A stretch of DNA of 64,000 bases from Phalacrocorax aristotelis (GCF_949628215.1 NC_134311.1:62542205-62606204); one strand, 5' to 3'; numbered from the stretch's first letter, positions 37,010 to 50,468 are shown. Notes: generated by a model not told the origin, from the letters alone. Numbers and translations: made by a program.

Positions 37010-37550
37010 ACCGCCGCTGCAGATCGGGCACTTGGCTTCACAAGGACCTCTGCCTCCCCGCGACTGCCGAGGGATGCAGCAGAACAGGAAGTCACCAGGC
37101 TGAGCACGAGCAACACTTTCCCGTAACTCTTGACGGACAGAAACCGCCGCCCCCGGGGCCAGGACGGGCGGGGAGCGTCGTCAGGCTCCCCGCCACCTCC
37201 GTTGCCTCCGCACCGGCGCGGAGCCCCGCCGCCCGGGGAGCCGTGTCCCCCCTCCGCTCAGCCACCGCCTAGGGACCCGCGTAGGCCTGAGAGGGCGAGC
37301 CCCCAAGGCGCCCCCACACCCCTTTACCCCGCCGGACGCCTCCGGGCCGCCTCCCGCCGTGCCCCGGGGCCGCGGGGTACTGAGGCACGGCGGCAGCGGG
37401 ACCGCCCCCGCCCCCAACCCGCACCCCGCCCGACAGCGGGGCCACCCCCTGCACCGCCCCCTCCCAGGCCGCCCCCTGCACCGCCCCCCTCCAACCCGCA
37501 TCCCGCCCCCTCCCGGCAGCTCCGTCCCGCGGCTGTAGATTTTTAGGGTC
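37010..37550 (-). promoter_or_regulatory. IL31RA: CpG island; probable IL31RA promoter and non-coding exon 1
   Basis: This is the only strongly GC- and CpG-rich block in the window. On the minus strand it has a clean splice donor, AGCGGCG|GTAAGTAG, with the last exon base at 37012. The next minus-strand exon with a suitable UTR acceptor is the IL31RA signal-peptide exon at 27.6 kb. GC boxes (GGGGCGG type) cluster at 37440-37520, a CCAAT sequence lies on the minus strand near 37550, and an ETS-like GGAAGT on the plus strand near 37087. The start site cannot be placed. The island could also drive a transcript on the plus strand. Confidence 0.65.
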
Positions 37551-40100
37551 CATTGGCGCAAGTCTCGCAGTCCTTTCAGAGGGCACCAAGTAGGCGGCAG
37601 GCAGCAAAAATTTGATGCGGATGAGTCAATTCAACATATTGGCACATCAATTTAAAGGCTAAACTGCATTAACATGGACGATGAAACAAGCATACCAGGT
37701 AACATCACCGAGGAGCCCCCGTGCTCCAGCATGTACCTCATACATTATCGCATCAGCACTGTGAGAGAAACAACTGAAGTTACGGTCCCTTTTAAAGCTA
37801 ACAACTGTATTCCAATTAATGACTTAGAGGAAAACCGCAGCCATCAGCAATGTAAAAAGGAACAAAAGGAATGAGAATGAACATTGCAGTGAAGAAGGGT
37901 ACTGTGAAGTTAGTAAATGGAAATCCAAAGTCCCCAGTAACATGCCTCTTACTACGCACTGGCAGTCTTTGCTAAGCAGACATTCTCCAAGAGGAGATAC
38001 TGCATTTTAATATCTTAATCCATACAGGTGTCATCCAGCAGTCTTGGCCCCAATTCAGGAAGCAATCCATAGAAGACAATAAATGTTTTTATCCTACACT
38101 ACTATCACAGGCAAGACAAGCTGTAGCAGATCAGGATACAGAGGTTTATCTTAAAACTAGTGATGTCTGAGCTGTCACCCTGATTATTTTGCTCTCCCAC
38201 TCACTTAGGCCCACTGCCCCTTCCCATCAGGGAGATGGCCGCTGCCCTGGGAAGGTTGTGCTGGCTCCACAGCTGCTCACCATTACCGGCCCCAAGCATT
38301 ACCGGTCAAGGTCCCAGGCTCCCACTGCATTTGTCTCTATGTACCTCTCCCATCCCCAGGATCTCTCCCTCACTTCTAATATCCTTCTCCCTGCAGGATG
38401 TTCACCTTCTTCCCATCCCCCAAGGCCCTAGCTTTCCCCTGTGATAATCTACATGCAAAGGCACAAAGCACCATCAGCCTAGTCCCTGGCTCATGCCTAC
38501 TCACTAACAGGAGTTTAATTCAGGAGTCACACGCAGCCCACACAGCCATAGCTAGTGAACGGCAGGTTCGTACTCAAGAGTCCAGAAGTTCAGTTGCAGA
38601 CCCTCACCCTACACATGCACCCACAATTACTGGTGGTAATTACCTATCACATTGAGAATTTAAGTTTTGTTTTGGTTTTGTGCGGGGTTTTTTTGTTTGT
38701 TTGGGTGTTTTTTTGCCTACCACAAGCACCCAAGACAACACTTCCCTGCAGACCCCGGCCTGTAACTGAAAAGGCTGGCTAAGAGCAAAATCCCCCAAGC
38801 ACAAGCGTTATGGCTCAGGCCAAGCTGTTGGTGGGCTGACACTCACTTCATTGACTTGTTCCTACTGCCATGACTTGTCCAGCTCATGTTTTTGCATGCT
38901 TCTTTCCCTCACCGCAGGCATTTAAGCATACAATCTCAGCACTCACTCCAACTTTCAGAGCATTCACTAGCCTTCACTTAGTTTAGCTAATCATCAGATT
39001 CAGACACAGAGCCTACTGAAACACTTTTTATTTTTTTAACGATGCTGCCACCTCCCCATCATCCACAAGCTCAGTATAAAGCTGAACTGTGAACAGCTTT
39101 GATGCTTCTAAATTCTCTCTGTTATTCACAGGTATTGTAATATGTTACATGTAATATGTTTACTACTACGTAACACAGAGAACAAACATGATCCAACAGA
39201 GACAGACCCAAACTGTAACCTAAACTGTCCTAGACATACCAGACTTTTTTCTTTTATTTACAGAGTATGAAATGGCAGGACTAGACTTTTTTTAATTATT
39301 TAGACCTGTATTCTGGACTGAGTGATTAATACATTGGTTTTATTGACTTATTGAAAGAGGGCTGCTCAATCTTTCCAAGTGATGAAAAGTTGCACCAGAC
39401 CTAGCAGAAAAGTTAAGCAAGTCCTTAACTTTTTTTAAAAAAACCTGAGTCATCCTTCTGACTGCCTCAGGCCTACTTACATGCTTAAATTAACATTCCC
39501 ATTGTCTTAAATGTTTCGGTGTGGATAGGCTGTAGCACTCAGGGGATTCCAGGATGCAGAGGGTACTTAAGGAAAGTGTCAATAACTGTTCCAGCTACCA
39601 CCATTTGTAATGATTTTATTGTAAAGGGAAAAACATCTTACAAAAATAAGGTGATGTGCTTTGCCAAAAGTGATTTGCCATAGGAGACAGAAAACCTTTA
39701 GAGTATAACAGAAATCATGCCAAAAATGTGGTTTCATATCCACAGATGCTTTTATCCAGTTTGCACATGGATGCTGTGAAAGGACAGACTCTTCTGTCCT
39801 GAGGGTGGGAAAAAGTGAAGCTGCTATTCTTAAAACACAGGGGAAGAAAATGCCTTCGAAAGGTTTCATTGCCCACTCCCCTCTACCAGTGTTCTTGTAG
39901 CTGGTGATTCACGGATGGCTGCTCCAGGGACTGGCTGATCCCAGATGCAGATCCCTTCTTGAAGGGAGGCACTTGTGCTGTCCCTGTTGGCAGGATGAGA
40001 CAGGACGCTGCAGAACTACTGCTAAAAAATCTAACCCTTGTCACACATTAATTTGTTACCTTACGGTAGCTCAGTTTTGAAAAAGCATTTATCTTCTGTT
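37551..40100. other. Intergenic, no gene seen
   Basis: No recognisable coding sequence. A moderately GC-rich patch at 38190-38650 has overlapping short frames on the plus strand with no family resemblance. Confidence 0.55.
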
Positions 40101-40336
40101 CCTCAAGTTGTGTCATGGGAGGTTTAGATTGGGTATTAGGAAGAACTTAACTGAAAGAGTGGCCAGGCATTGGAACAGGCTGCCCAAGGAGGTGGTGGAG
40201 TCACCATCCCTGGAGGTGTTCATAAAACACATAGATGTGGCACTTTGGGACATGGTTTAGGAGGCATGGGGGTGTTGGGTTGACAGTTGGACTTGATGAT
40301 CTTAGAGGTCTTTTCCAACCTTAATAATTCTAGGTT
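40101..40336 (+). mobile_element. CR1 3' fragment, duplicated copy
   Basis: It is the CR1 3' end copied together with the DDX4 exon piece. It reads ggtttagattgggtattagg through cttttccaacctta. Its abrupt 5' edge is the duplication breakpoint, not a normal CR1 truncation. Confidence 0.85.
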
Positions 40337-40404
40337 AAGCTATAGTATTAAGTGACTTTTGCTTAATACCATTACCTCACTTTCACTTAAAAGAAAATAC
40401 TTAC

Positions 40405-40494
40405 CCATGGATGCTAGTGGCTAGTATTCGTTCTTGACAAAGAAAGGCTGAAGTGTAGCCTGCTTTTTTCTTTTTGTCCACAAAGGCCATGGTT
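40405..40494 (-). pseudogene. Partial duplicate of the DDX4 motif IV exon
   Basis: This is 90 of the 100 nt of the DDX4 exon at 55787-55886, including its GTAAG donor but lacking the acceptor and the first 10 nt. It differs from the parent at four positions inside the exon, and all four change the amino acid (V to A, D to G, I to T, R to L). No stop is present. The copy belongs to a block of about 394 bp that also carries flanking CR1, so it arose by DNA duplication. It lies in the intergenic space downstream of DDX4 and no neighbouring exon is present to splice to. Confidence 0.9.
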
Positions 40495-41619
40495 TATTTG
40501 TGACCTTATCACTGAATAAACAACAAGAATGTGCAACAACTGTATCACTTCATTTTTACATAATTTTAGAGGCAGACCTACAGACTGTCCAAACCTATCC
40601 AAAGGGGTAAGAAATGTGCAAATTCCTGTGCTGTACAGTGAGCAACTACCCACATTTAATATATACAGAAAGGTTTTAATGGCTAAGTGTAATTATTTGT
40701 GAATCATCTCAATCTGTTTTAGAAAGGATTTATTCCTCAAGAAAAGAATCATGTGTTTTCCTAAGAAGGCCACAAAGCCGTTATCCATTTCAGAATAGAG
40801 AACTATGCAATACTTCCTTCTCATCACATCTTCCTTCACAGTATTGCAACACCATAACATCAGCTGTAATTGCAGTCTGTTAAAAGGCTGGTAAAGAGGA
40901 GACACTTTATCCTCAGAGCACTGCCTTTGGAGGTTTACTATAGAAATTTAAGTGTTTTCATCCTATGGTAATTCAAGCTTCTCAAACCTTTTACTATCAT
41001 TACAAAAAGGCAGAGAAACATAATTAAACCCATTTGTACAAACAGACTAAGGGAATTACTGAAAATCCCATGTAGCTTTAATAGCAGGACTACAAGATGC
41101 CACTTCCTCTAATTTTCCCTCCCAAGACCACAGCAAACAAACTCACGATGACAACCACAACCAGCATGACTTACTCCTAACAGAGAGCCACAACATGGGG
41201 AGAGTCACAGTAGTTTATCATTAACAATCACCTGCACTGAAAGCTAGTTTCTCATAAGCATGTATTTTACAAAGACCAAAAAAATTAAGACTACATAGCT
41301 GAGAACCCCTTATTTTACAGATATTCCTCTCTTCCCACACACACCACATTCAGCTTTGAAAAGCCACGTGTTTCTGGAGCCAGTGTCTTTCAAAGGCAAT
41401 ATGCCCAACAGCACAACACTTTTCCAAATTAAAGGCTAGGAAGCACAGCACCACACAGATGATGGAGACAAAACTTCCAAGAGTCAAAATAGCCTCTTCA
41501 AAGGCAAACTGTGTTAATTACCAGATTTGTACACTCTTGAGTGTCTGCTAAGCAAAGTTCCTTGCTGAGCTGGCCTGCAAAAGGCAGGGGAGCCACTACT
41601 TCTCAGCTGTCTTACCTTA

Positions 41620-42423
41620 AAACAATGTGGTTCCTGCCCCACCGTATGCCATTCCAGGCTGGCTGTACTCTGCAGTGGCAACATTTGGGTAGCAGGGAGC
41701 TGCACCAGTGAGGAGAGGCATGGGCTGCCCAGTGCCAGACACAGCTGGTTCCAGCCAGCCTCAGCAGGCCCATTGCAGGGCACAGCTGAGCCCCTCAGCC
41801 AAGCTGGTGGGGGCCTCAGGTCAAAGCAGTTTAAGGGCAAAAATACCAGGCAGGCTGAGGAAGAGGGAACAAAAAGCAGGAGAGGGAACTCCAGGGCCAG
41901 AGAAGGCAGCACTCCATGGCAGAGCAGGTGTTTCCTGCAGCCCACAGAGGACCCACACCAGAGCAGATCGCCTCTGCAGTCTGTGGAAGACCTGGGCCAC
42001 AGCAAAGGGAAAGTGGGAGAAGGAAGGAGCAGAGTGAAACTCTACATACTGACCACAACACCTCACCTCCCCATGCCCCTCACTGCTGCTCTAAAGGGAG
42101 TGAATGTAACCTGCAGTAATAATAAGATGGGTAAGTAGTCCCTGGTGTAAAGTTGAGGTTGGAAAAAGGGGGACAAGAGGTGTTTTCCCTCTGTTTCAAT
42201 GTTTGTCTTTTTGGTTCCCAATGTGTACATCATATATATATAAAGTTGGCAATAAAGTTAATTCTCCCCAAGTCAAGCCTGTTTTGCCTGCAATGGTAAT
42301 TGGTAAGCAATCTCTCTTTATCTTAATGAGCTTTCTTGTTCCTCATTCTCACCTGCTGAGGTGCAGCAGCAGTATGAGCAACTGGGCAGGAGTTTGGCTG
42401 TTAGCCTAAGCCAACACACCACA
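41620..42423 (+). mobile_element. Probable solo LTR of an avian endogenous retrovirus
   Basis: The 3' part is recognisable: ggcaataaagttaattctcc with its AATAAA, ccccaagtcaagcctgtttt, gcaatggtaattggtaagca, and a Pro-rich/GC-rich upstream part, ending ccaacacaccaca. This resembles the 3' region of common avian ERVL-type LTRs. No gag, pol or env sequence is seen on either side, so it is either a solo LTR or a fragment. The 5' edge is uncertain. Confidence 0.6.
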
Positions 42424-45400
42424 TTCATATATGTTCTACTTTCTGCTCCCTCTCAAATCAACGGGATGATGTATACTGACATATATGTACTCACTTAAGT
42501 ATGAGGTATTACACCTCACATAGAAGGGAGGGCACTTCAGACATGAAACTTTGCTACAAATCCTAAAACCTCCTGTCTGTACAGAAAAACTCACGGAGGT
42601 TCAGCTATGACCCCCTGGTACTGAAGGACCAGCACCCAGAAAGAGAGCTAAGGGTAAGGTGGTACAATCAAGCAACAGCCCACCAGTAACTTAAGCAAGA
42701 ACTCCGGCATCAAAGCGAGAGCAGTAATAAGGCACTACCATTTTGCTTGGCAGCTACAGCCACACACTGAATTTAGTGTCTGTTGCCATTAACAGCTGAT
42801 TGTGAGTGCTATGACAACATTTTAGTTCACTGATGATTCTACCTAGAACAGCCAGAGGGACTGTAGGCTGTCAGTTGCCAGCCAGGCAGCTTGGGACCAG
42901 CCACTGTAGCAGCTATGAACAGGCTTTTTTCTGAAGTATGCTGGTATTGTTATGAAGAAGTCTGTGAAACTTTTCAGAGTGGAAAACATTAACAGGTAAA
43001 CCACTTCACTAATGAATCTCTAACCCTGTGTATCTGAGGTAAAACTTGGTGACTGAAGAATATAGTATGGAAGTACAACTGCTCTTTATAAAAATAAAGA
43101 TCCCTAGCTTAGAGATGGAGTTACAGAAGCAAGCATGACCAACACAGATCATACTGTGCAAGCGCTTGCTAAGTCACCACATTTCTGGAATAGGACAAAC
43201 AGTTTAGGAAATGGCTCTGATACAACTTATTTCCAAGTCTCTGAAATTCTCAAAAAGGATTCATAAGAATGACTTGAGCTCCTCCCTCCCTATCTGGATA
43301 CCTATAATTGTGCATCCCAAGGAATCAGGACAAGTCTTTACTTGGCAAGACTGGGCATTTTGTTGCTGTCGTGTGAGATCAGGTTCTTCCTTGTGACTTA
43401 TCACATGTCTTACAAAGGGCATATTAAGATTCCAGCTAAGACTAACATGCTACCAGTTATCTACACCTTCCACTAAATAATTGTTTTCTATTCTTACATT
43501 GTCTGCATTGTACTTGCAGTCTTTGTGCACAAGAAAAATTCCCAAAGAAGTGGTTCGGTGAGGGTGGGTTACATATTCACCAGCCTAGAGAGTAGATGTA
43601 AATATAGCAAGTGTGCTCAGTCCTAGAAATGACCTCTAAAGTTTGAGCAGACCAGCTGCTACAAAAAATGCTTATACTGCACACTCAGCAATTCATTCAT
43701 TCCAGTGAAGAACCTTTTACTTAGTTAAGAGACCTTTTACTTAGTACACTTTTGTATGCTGCCTATGACCTCAAAATACAGAATCTCCTACGGGAACAAC
43801 ACATCTTTCCTTTAATATAATTGTTTGTTATATGACTGCCATGTTTAGGCTGAAAAGCCCATGGGATAGAGCTGCAGGGGTAGCTTCTGAGTTTCAACTG
43901 ATGTATGATAATGGTCTTGAAGTGAGAAAAACAGCATATTGAAGCAGGGGGGTGGGAAGGGTGGTGTTTGGATTTTTTTAGTTTATCAAGACAAAGAATT
44001 ATTGGTAAGTCACCTGCCTGTTTTCACCTCCCTGCTATTAGTGGTAAAAGGGAAGTGAACCAAAAAAACAAAGTTGAGTCAGCCTCATTCATCTTCCCAG
44101 GACAAAAAAAAAAAACCACCAAAACTTTGCAAGCAACCATCCCACCTCCTGTGACTATGTCCATATTTCACTGTGAAGAACGGCGAAAGAGCAAAACATA
44201 GCATCCTTTAAAGTTCAGAGCTGTTTAGTAATGATTAGATATTGAAACTTATTTTAGCTGACTTAGTGAAAAAAGCAGGGGGAAGACAACAGTGCAAGGA
44301 AACCCTGCTTCGTATTACACTGCAGTACTGATGACAAGCTAGTTCACTAAAATATGTTAACTACAGCCACTGTTCACAGATTGCTCAGAAAATACCAGCA
44401 GGCAACAGGCACATTTACAGTGAGTTCCAAAGAAAAATACCATTCTTCATTTATATATAGAAATCGGGCTCTGACAGATGAGTCAGATGTCTACAACTGG
44501 TTAGAAGCATGAAGAGGAAGACAGGTATTTTCCTGTAGTGTGTCGCTCCCAAATAATTTGTCCAGTCAACCCAGAACAAAGAGTTGACTCCCTAGTCTTG
44601 ACACAAAGTAGTTCCTTGAAGTATCCTTCCTCATCATATTCTCACTTCCGCTTAATAAAAAGAAAAAAGCCAAACTCGTTATACATAGAGGTGCCAAAGA
44701 CTGTACTGTACAGTTAATTGGAAGAAAACGGCAAAGAAGGAAAAACATTTCTTTATATTTCAAGCACTACTGAAGTATAGCCTAGAATTACTGTACCACT
44801 TGATTCCAACATTTTCTTTAATTAGAAAAAACACAAAGATCAGATAAATTTGAAGAGAATGCACTTAAATGTAAGACTCATGTCCTTGGTCCACATTCCA
44901 TAAGCACCTGTTTTCTTCTACTGTTGGTTATTGGCTTCTGCAGCTAAGAGATGGAAACAATTGTACCATAAAAACCTCAAATAACACAGGGCTTACACGA
45001 AATGTCATTGGCAAAGACTGAAACAAAGCACATAAAATAGTAGTTGCAGGAAGTGAAATCTGCCACAACAGAACTAAACAGTATGTTTATCTTCAACAAC
45101 TCCTTACGTACAGGACCATGAACAGACATCCACATCTGACCAAAACCCATCCATATATGATGTTATTAAGGACAAAGCTGTGACAGATGTCATAACATTA
45201 CCCTCTTGTATCACCAGGGAATTCCCTGGAACTGCTGAACAGCATGCTCAAATTACTGAACTGGCTAATACAGGAAAAAAACACTTGAGACCTAGCATTG
45301 AAGCTTTACAATTTGTCTTACATGAGAGAAGAATGCAGATTTTGTTTAAAGCCAGCTGACACACTGACAACATCCAGAAAGCTTGCTTTCTACTCCCTGC

Positions 45401-45892
45401 CCCAGCTGACCAATAAGGAGAAACAGGTCCATTCTCTCGTATTTTTTAATGCTAATTTGCAGGAAAATGCAAATTCCAATTAATATCACTGACAATTAAA
45501 AAGACATTTTCTGAACAGGCTACTCAGTAACTGCAGATCAAAGGCTGTAAACCCCTATTTTACATTTTCCTTTAATGACAAGAATTGGACATCACTTGTA
45601 GTCAAACTGGCATCCCATTAGCATCAAAACCAGAACACTTGCTGTCAATGTAGTTTTATTTATGTCCCATAAAAATCAAATCTCACTTGACCTTGGAAAG
45701 AAATTCCCAACTACCCTTCTCCACTTCTCTGGACTACTGGTATCTGGTCTGTTTCTCCAACTACCCTAAAAATTATTTGCTGGATGCACTACTACTTCAA
45801 TTAAATTAATCTTCAAGACTAATGACTACAATCACATCCTGAATTCAAAGCTCTCCCCAGCTTTCTCCACTCTTACTGCTACCTGAAATAGT

Positions 45893-46015
45893 AGGGATCA
45901 TAGGTCTCCAGTCCAACCTTTTTTCTCGAAGCATTGGTGGAGACTGGAGCATGTGGCTCAGGGCTTTATCCTGTACAGGCTAGAGAACTACCAAGGATGG
46001 TGTTCTGCACTAGGA
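45893..46015 (-). mobile_element. Probable old CR1 fragment
   Basis: gggatcataggtctccagtc and tgtggctcagggctttatcc, then accaaggatgg, fit a diverged CR1 3' region. Beyond about 46015 I recognise nothing. Confidence 0.5.
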
Positions 46016-46383
46016 CATGCTAGTCCATTATGATCCCAGTAAGAAAGGCACTCGGATTCTCTAAGGTATCATTGTAAATGCTATTTGATCTCAACATTTG
46101 TCCAAGTTGTACTCCAAAAGACCTGATCCCCCAGCCTACCCAGGTTGATCTGGATGGCAACCCTGTTATTGAATGCATCTGCTGGTCTCCCCCAGCATAG
46201 TATTTATTACCTGCCAGCCTAAGAAGCAAGTGCTCCCTTACCTCCTCCTGATCCTGATGCACCCTAGGATATTTTTTTTCCTAATTGCTTAAAACTAACA
46301 GTTCACAGTCATCCTGTGATATGCCAGAACTCCCAGCTTCTTCTCAACTTTGAGTTTTTGTCTGGCAGTTTGATTTATTCTCA

Positions 46384-46452
46384 CAGAATCAGAATCACAG
46401 AATAGTCGAGGTGTGAAGGGAACTCTGGAGGTCATGTTACCCAAATGCTTTA
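46384..46452 (-). mobile_element. Short CR1 3' end fragment
   Basis: cagaatcagaatcacagaat and actctggaggtcatgttacc are a short, diverged CR1 3' end. Confidence 0.65.
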
Positions 46453-49400
46453 AGTCTGAAACTTATTAAAACATTTTTCATTTCCCTTTCATTTTTACTA
46501 TGAATAGTATTTCATTCCTTTGTGTAATTTCTTAGCCCTCCTCTGTGCCAATACACCAGTAACTTTTTTTCTGTAGAACTTCATTGCTTCAGAGTATTTT
46601 GAGTCATAATCATTATTTCCAAAGAGATTCTGCCCATTTATTTTTACAATACCATGCCTGACTTTGTAAATCTACATCCAGATTACCAAGTACTTGGGAG
46701 AATGTAGTTTAGTTACAAGGTATGACAGAACATTCATTTAGTACAAGGACAGTACTGTCTGCAACCACAGCTGTACACTAGTGAGGTTCATACCCCAGTG
46801 TTGTATCACTGTAGGTTGTACAGCCTAGGTAATTGAAGGGGGGAGGAAATAAATTAAAAAAAAAAATCAAGGCTTTTTATCAGTACAGGACTCAAACATA
46901 GCTAGGGTGGCAATCCAAGAGATGGAACCCAAAACCACACAATTTTACCATTTGGTGCAAGTCCCAGAAAATAAAAGGATGTTAAAAACAACACATGTTC
47001 CTACTGTAGCAGTGAAACAGGGTGCACTAGCATAAGTCACTGTATGTAGGGTCATCTGTTTTTACTGTTACTTTATAAATATTCAAGTGTATCTAACAAT
47101 TTTAAGAATTACTTCAGGCATTCCAGAAACAAGCAATGGAAAACTAACCACTAGATGATTTCTGCCACATGTTCAGAAAACTGTATAATCACACCAATAA
47201 CCACAGACTGAGCAGTAAAGAAAACAGGCACATATGCCATCCTTACTGCATTTATAGGATCAGAACAGACATCTGTCCCAGCACATTTCTATTCTAGAAG
47301 CTCACAGACTGGTTCAGAGTATCCAACCTCCCCATTACCAACTGCCTAGCAGCTCCAAACAGAGACAGCACTTGTTTCAGAAGTCTGTTTATCTAAACTA
47401 GCACTTATGCCAAGTCCTCTCTGCTATTTCTCCTTCATTTCAGCTATACAAAGAAACCCTGGACTTCACTTCTTCCTTGCCACTCCTAGAACTGCTGTTC
47501 TGATCAGGATCCACAGTCAAAAACAGTTGTCACAAGTCACCTCTACAGACTTTACTGCCTTTTCACCCTTATGACTGCAGTTGTCTCAGACTCTGATGAG
47601 AAACTTAACTCACGAGGAAAAAAGTTCAGGCACTGCATTGTGTTACTACTGCAATGTGACAGAAATAAGAAAAAGCAGCATTCAAAGTACTGCTGAAGGA
47701 AAGAAGGCTTGATGGCATTTTGCATCACTAGCTTGCGAAGAACCCCCAGCTTAATTCTGCACTACATTCCAATAAAAACAGCATTTTTTTATATAAACAT
47801 GGAAGTAAAGACATGAAAAAGTATTCAAGGACCTGAGGTCAGCACAGCTATAGGCAGCAGAAGCATCTAAAAGGAATTAGAGGTACATTGTTCTCAGGTT
47901 TCAATCAGTTCAGTGAAACCTTTTAAGAACACTCACCCTGACTGCCACCTGGAGGACAATGCAACTCCAGAGTGAAGAGGATACTAACACAGTGTTTCTC
48001 AGTAAGACTTTCAATATATTCTCCGTATAAATGTAAAATTATCTGAGTGCAGCAATAAAAGAGAGGCAGCTGACAATGCACTTCATTCCCCACCCCAGCT
48101 TCCCATGTTTGTCAGTATTTTCCTTCAGCTGAGAATAAGACTGAAGTACTTTCCGGCAGATTAAACATATTTAAGGAGTCACAAGAAGCTTAAAACAAAA
48201 CTGAATATGCAAGAAGGAACTGTACTTTTCTGCAAATATTATTCTTGAAGTTTTCCGCTTTCCTTAATCCTAGTTCTCCCCTCAGTCCCTTTTCAGTGGG
48301 TATTCTATACTTCTGATCAGACAGAATTATCTGACAATGCACTTGGTTCTTCGATTTCTCACCCTCTCATAGCATGCAGTAAATCTTACTTATTTTAGTC
48401 TTAAAGTTATTTCATTACCCATGCAGGGAAAGGTTTTATTCATTGTTTTTTGTTGTGTTTTGGGATTTGTTTGGTTGGTTTTTTTAAATGATGTAGCAGG
48501 AAGAATAAACAATATGAAAACATTTGCTTGTGGCAACTCCTACCACTTTCAGAAGCTCCTTAAAAGAAAGAAATGGCCAGTTTTATTCCCTTCGGAAAGG
48601 GGTAGTTCTGAACATGCACAGTAACAGACTGAAGTTGTAGAATACACAAATATTTTTGTTAAATCAATACCCTAGAGCACATTTACACCTAGCTGAAGCA
48701 GGAAGCAAGAATGTACTTAGTACATAATGCTACTATCTTTCAAAACAAAGAGATACTATACTTCAGGACTGCATGCAGGCAAGTTCAAGTAGAAGTTCTG
48801 AGCAACCTCTTTTACCTAGAAGCATGAAGAAATTAATCAAGAAAGTTCCTGCATGGAAAGACTAGATGCAAAAAGTATATATAAAAAATGGAGTAATGAA
48901 ACAGTAAATCAGCAGACATGCATGTTGAAAAGATACTGTAAGTATGTACATATATACACTTTGCAGTTTTACTTTTAACTAGATCAATGCTTATTCAGAA
49001 AACCAGACTGATTATCAACCCTTTTACCACCCACCCCAGATTACACAAAGAATAATACTCTTTTCTCAAAGTATTTAAGGAGAGCCCATGTACACAGGAT
49101 GTTTATCAGAACACAAATACTCTTTATTCTTGTAGTAGTTTGAGATGTTATATTTGATAACTTGTAATAGGTACTAAAGTGCTATTCTGATCATTACTTC
49201 CCATGCTACAAATAAAATGCAAGCCTGACATTGCTGCAGCTTTACTTTGCACCCACCTCAACTTACAGCCTTTAGTCAGGTGTGACAAGTTGTACCTTCA
49301 ACTCCTCTAAAGATTAAATTTTACCATGTTCAGTTTTTCATGTGGTGCTTCTAAAGGAAGATGTTGAGCAATTTGAACACTTAAAGCTTCCCAGCAGCAA

Positions 49401-50468
49401 AATGAGACATAACACTACAATAACTCCAATCTAGAACCGCACCTTTTTTTGTCTTGCTTTCAGTGCAAGTGATTAAGAACAGGGCCAGAACAGCTCTTTA
49501 GACAGTTACAGAACTACCTCTGCTGCCCCCTGCCAACTCAAAAGGCATAAGCTGGGAGACAACGTGAAACACATCCAGTGATCTAAGCAGTCCTTTAAAC
49601 AAAACTAAGCCAAGTTCCCTTCACAAGTGGCCAGTAACAGTATTTCCTTTTTACAGAAACTGATCAGCTGTACAGCTTCCTTCAAAAGCTACAGTTCACT
49701 TGCATTTGTTGTGGCCATTAACCAAAAGCACCCTCAATTTCTTATCTAAAATTCAGAATGGATGCACAAGGCCTCAAGGAGTCTTGTCAGGAAAAGGAGT
49801 CATGCTCTCCATTATATTGTAACTCTGAATCACAGACCTCCAGCCTAAATACATCCACTGCTTGTGAGTTCCAGTTTAGGTATACCATCCCTTCAGCTCA
49901 CTTCCAAGTACACAGTTAAGATCTTTTACTTTTTTGCATATTATATAGCAGTAAAACAGTCTAAAAAAATAACAGCATTTTAATTAATAGACCTGCCATT
50001 TTTCTTTGGGACAAAATTATATGCATCTTTGTAGTACACTGGGCTGGTAAATGAAAAAAATTTTTTTCAAAGAAAAAGCAACTTTAAGGAAATTTCCTTT
50101 ATCTGGTAATGGCTGCTTACCCTCTAGAGCTTCTACAAGTCTCAGAAACCCTTTTGGACATGAGCCACCAAGCTTGTTCTAAAGCAAACTTTTCCACAAG
50201 AAGAAACAGCAGAATAGTTTTGTCTGTCAAAGGCAAAAACATTAAACTAGAAGCAACATGGGGTTCCATCTTTCTCTGAAGAGAGATATGAGATACACAT
50301 GTAAAAACATGTATTTCTAAGTTGTGGATGTAGCCACTGACCTTTAGTTCCATATGGAGTTACATGTTCCATGCATGTCAAAATAGTACCAGTCCATGAA
50401 ACAGCAGTGACATAGGCTTTTTTGTGAATCTGATATAGAAGAAACCATCAATATGCACTTTTCAAACT

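Larger units (their letters stand above)
40101..40494. repeat. Segmental duplicate of 55488-55876
   Basis: About 394 bp match 55488-55876 nearly base for base, in the same orientation, with scattered substitutions and two small indels (near ttaataattc and aagaaaatac). The block holds the 3' end of a CR1, the short intron piece after it and most of a DDX4 exon. The complete CR1 and intact exon at 55 kb mark that copy as the source. Confidence 0.92.
42424..50468. other. Intergenic space downstream of DDX4
   Basis: Apart from two small CR1 fragments near 46 kb I see no gene, RNA gene or repeat array here. Confidence 0.55.

Noticed and set aside
37130-37546. Long Pro/Arg-rich frames on both strands
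   Set aside because: They are open because the CpG island is so GC-rich. All frames give low-complexity Pro, Arg, Gly and Ala, with no domain.
41514-42138. Overlapping frames of 110-160 codons on both strands
   Set aside because: They fall mainly in the GC-rich part of the probable LTR, show no family resemblance, and contradict one another on the two strands.
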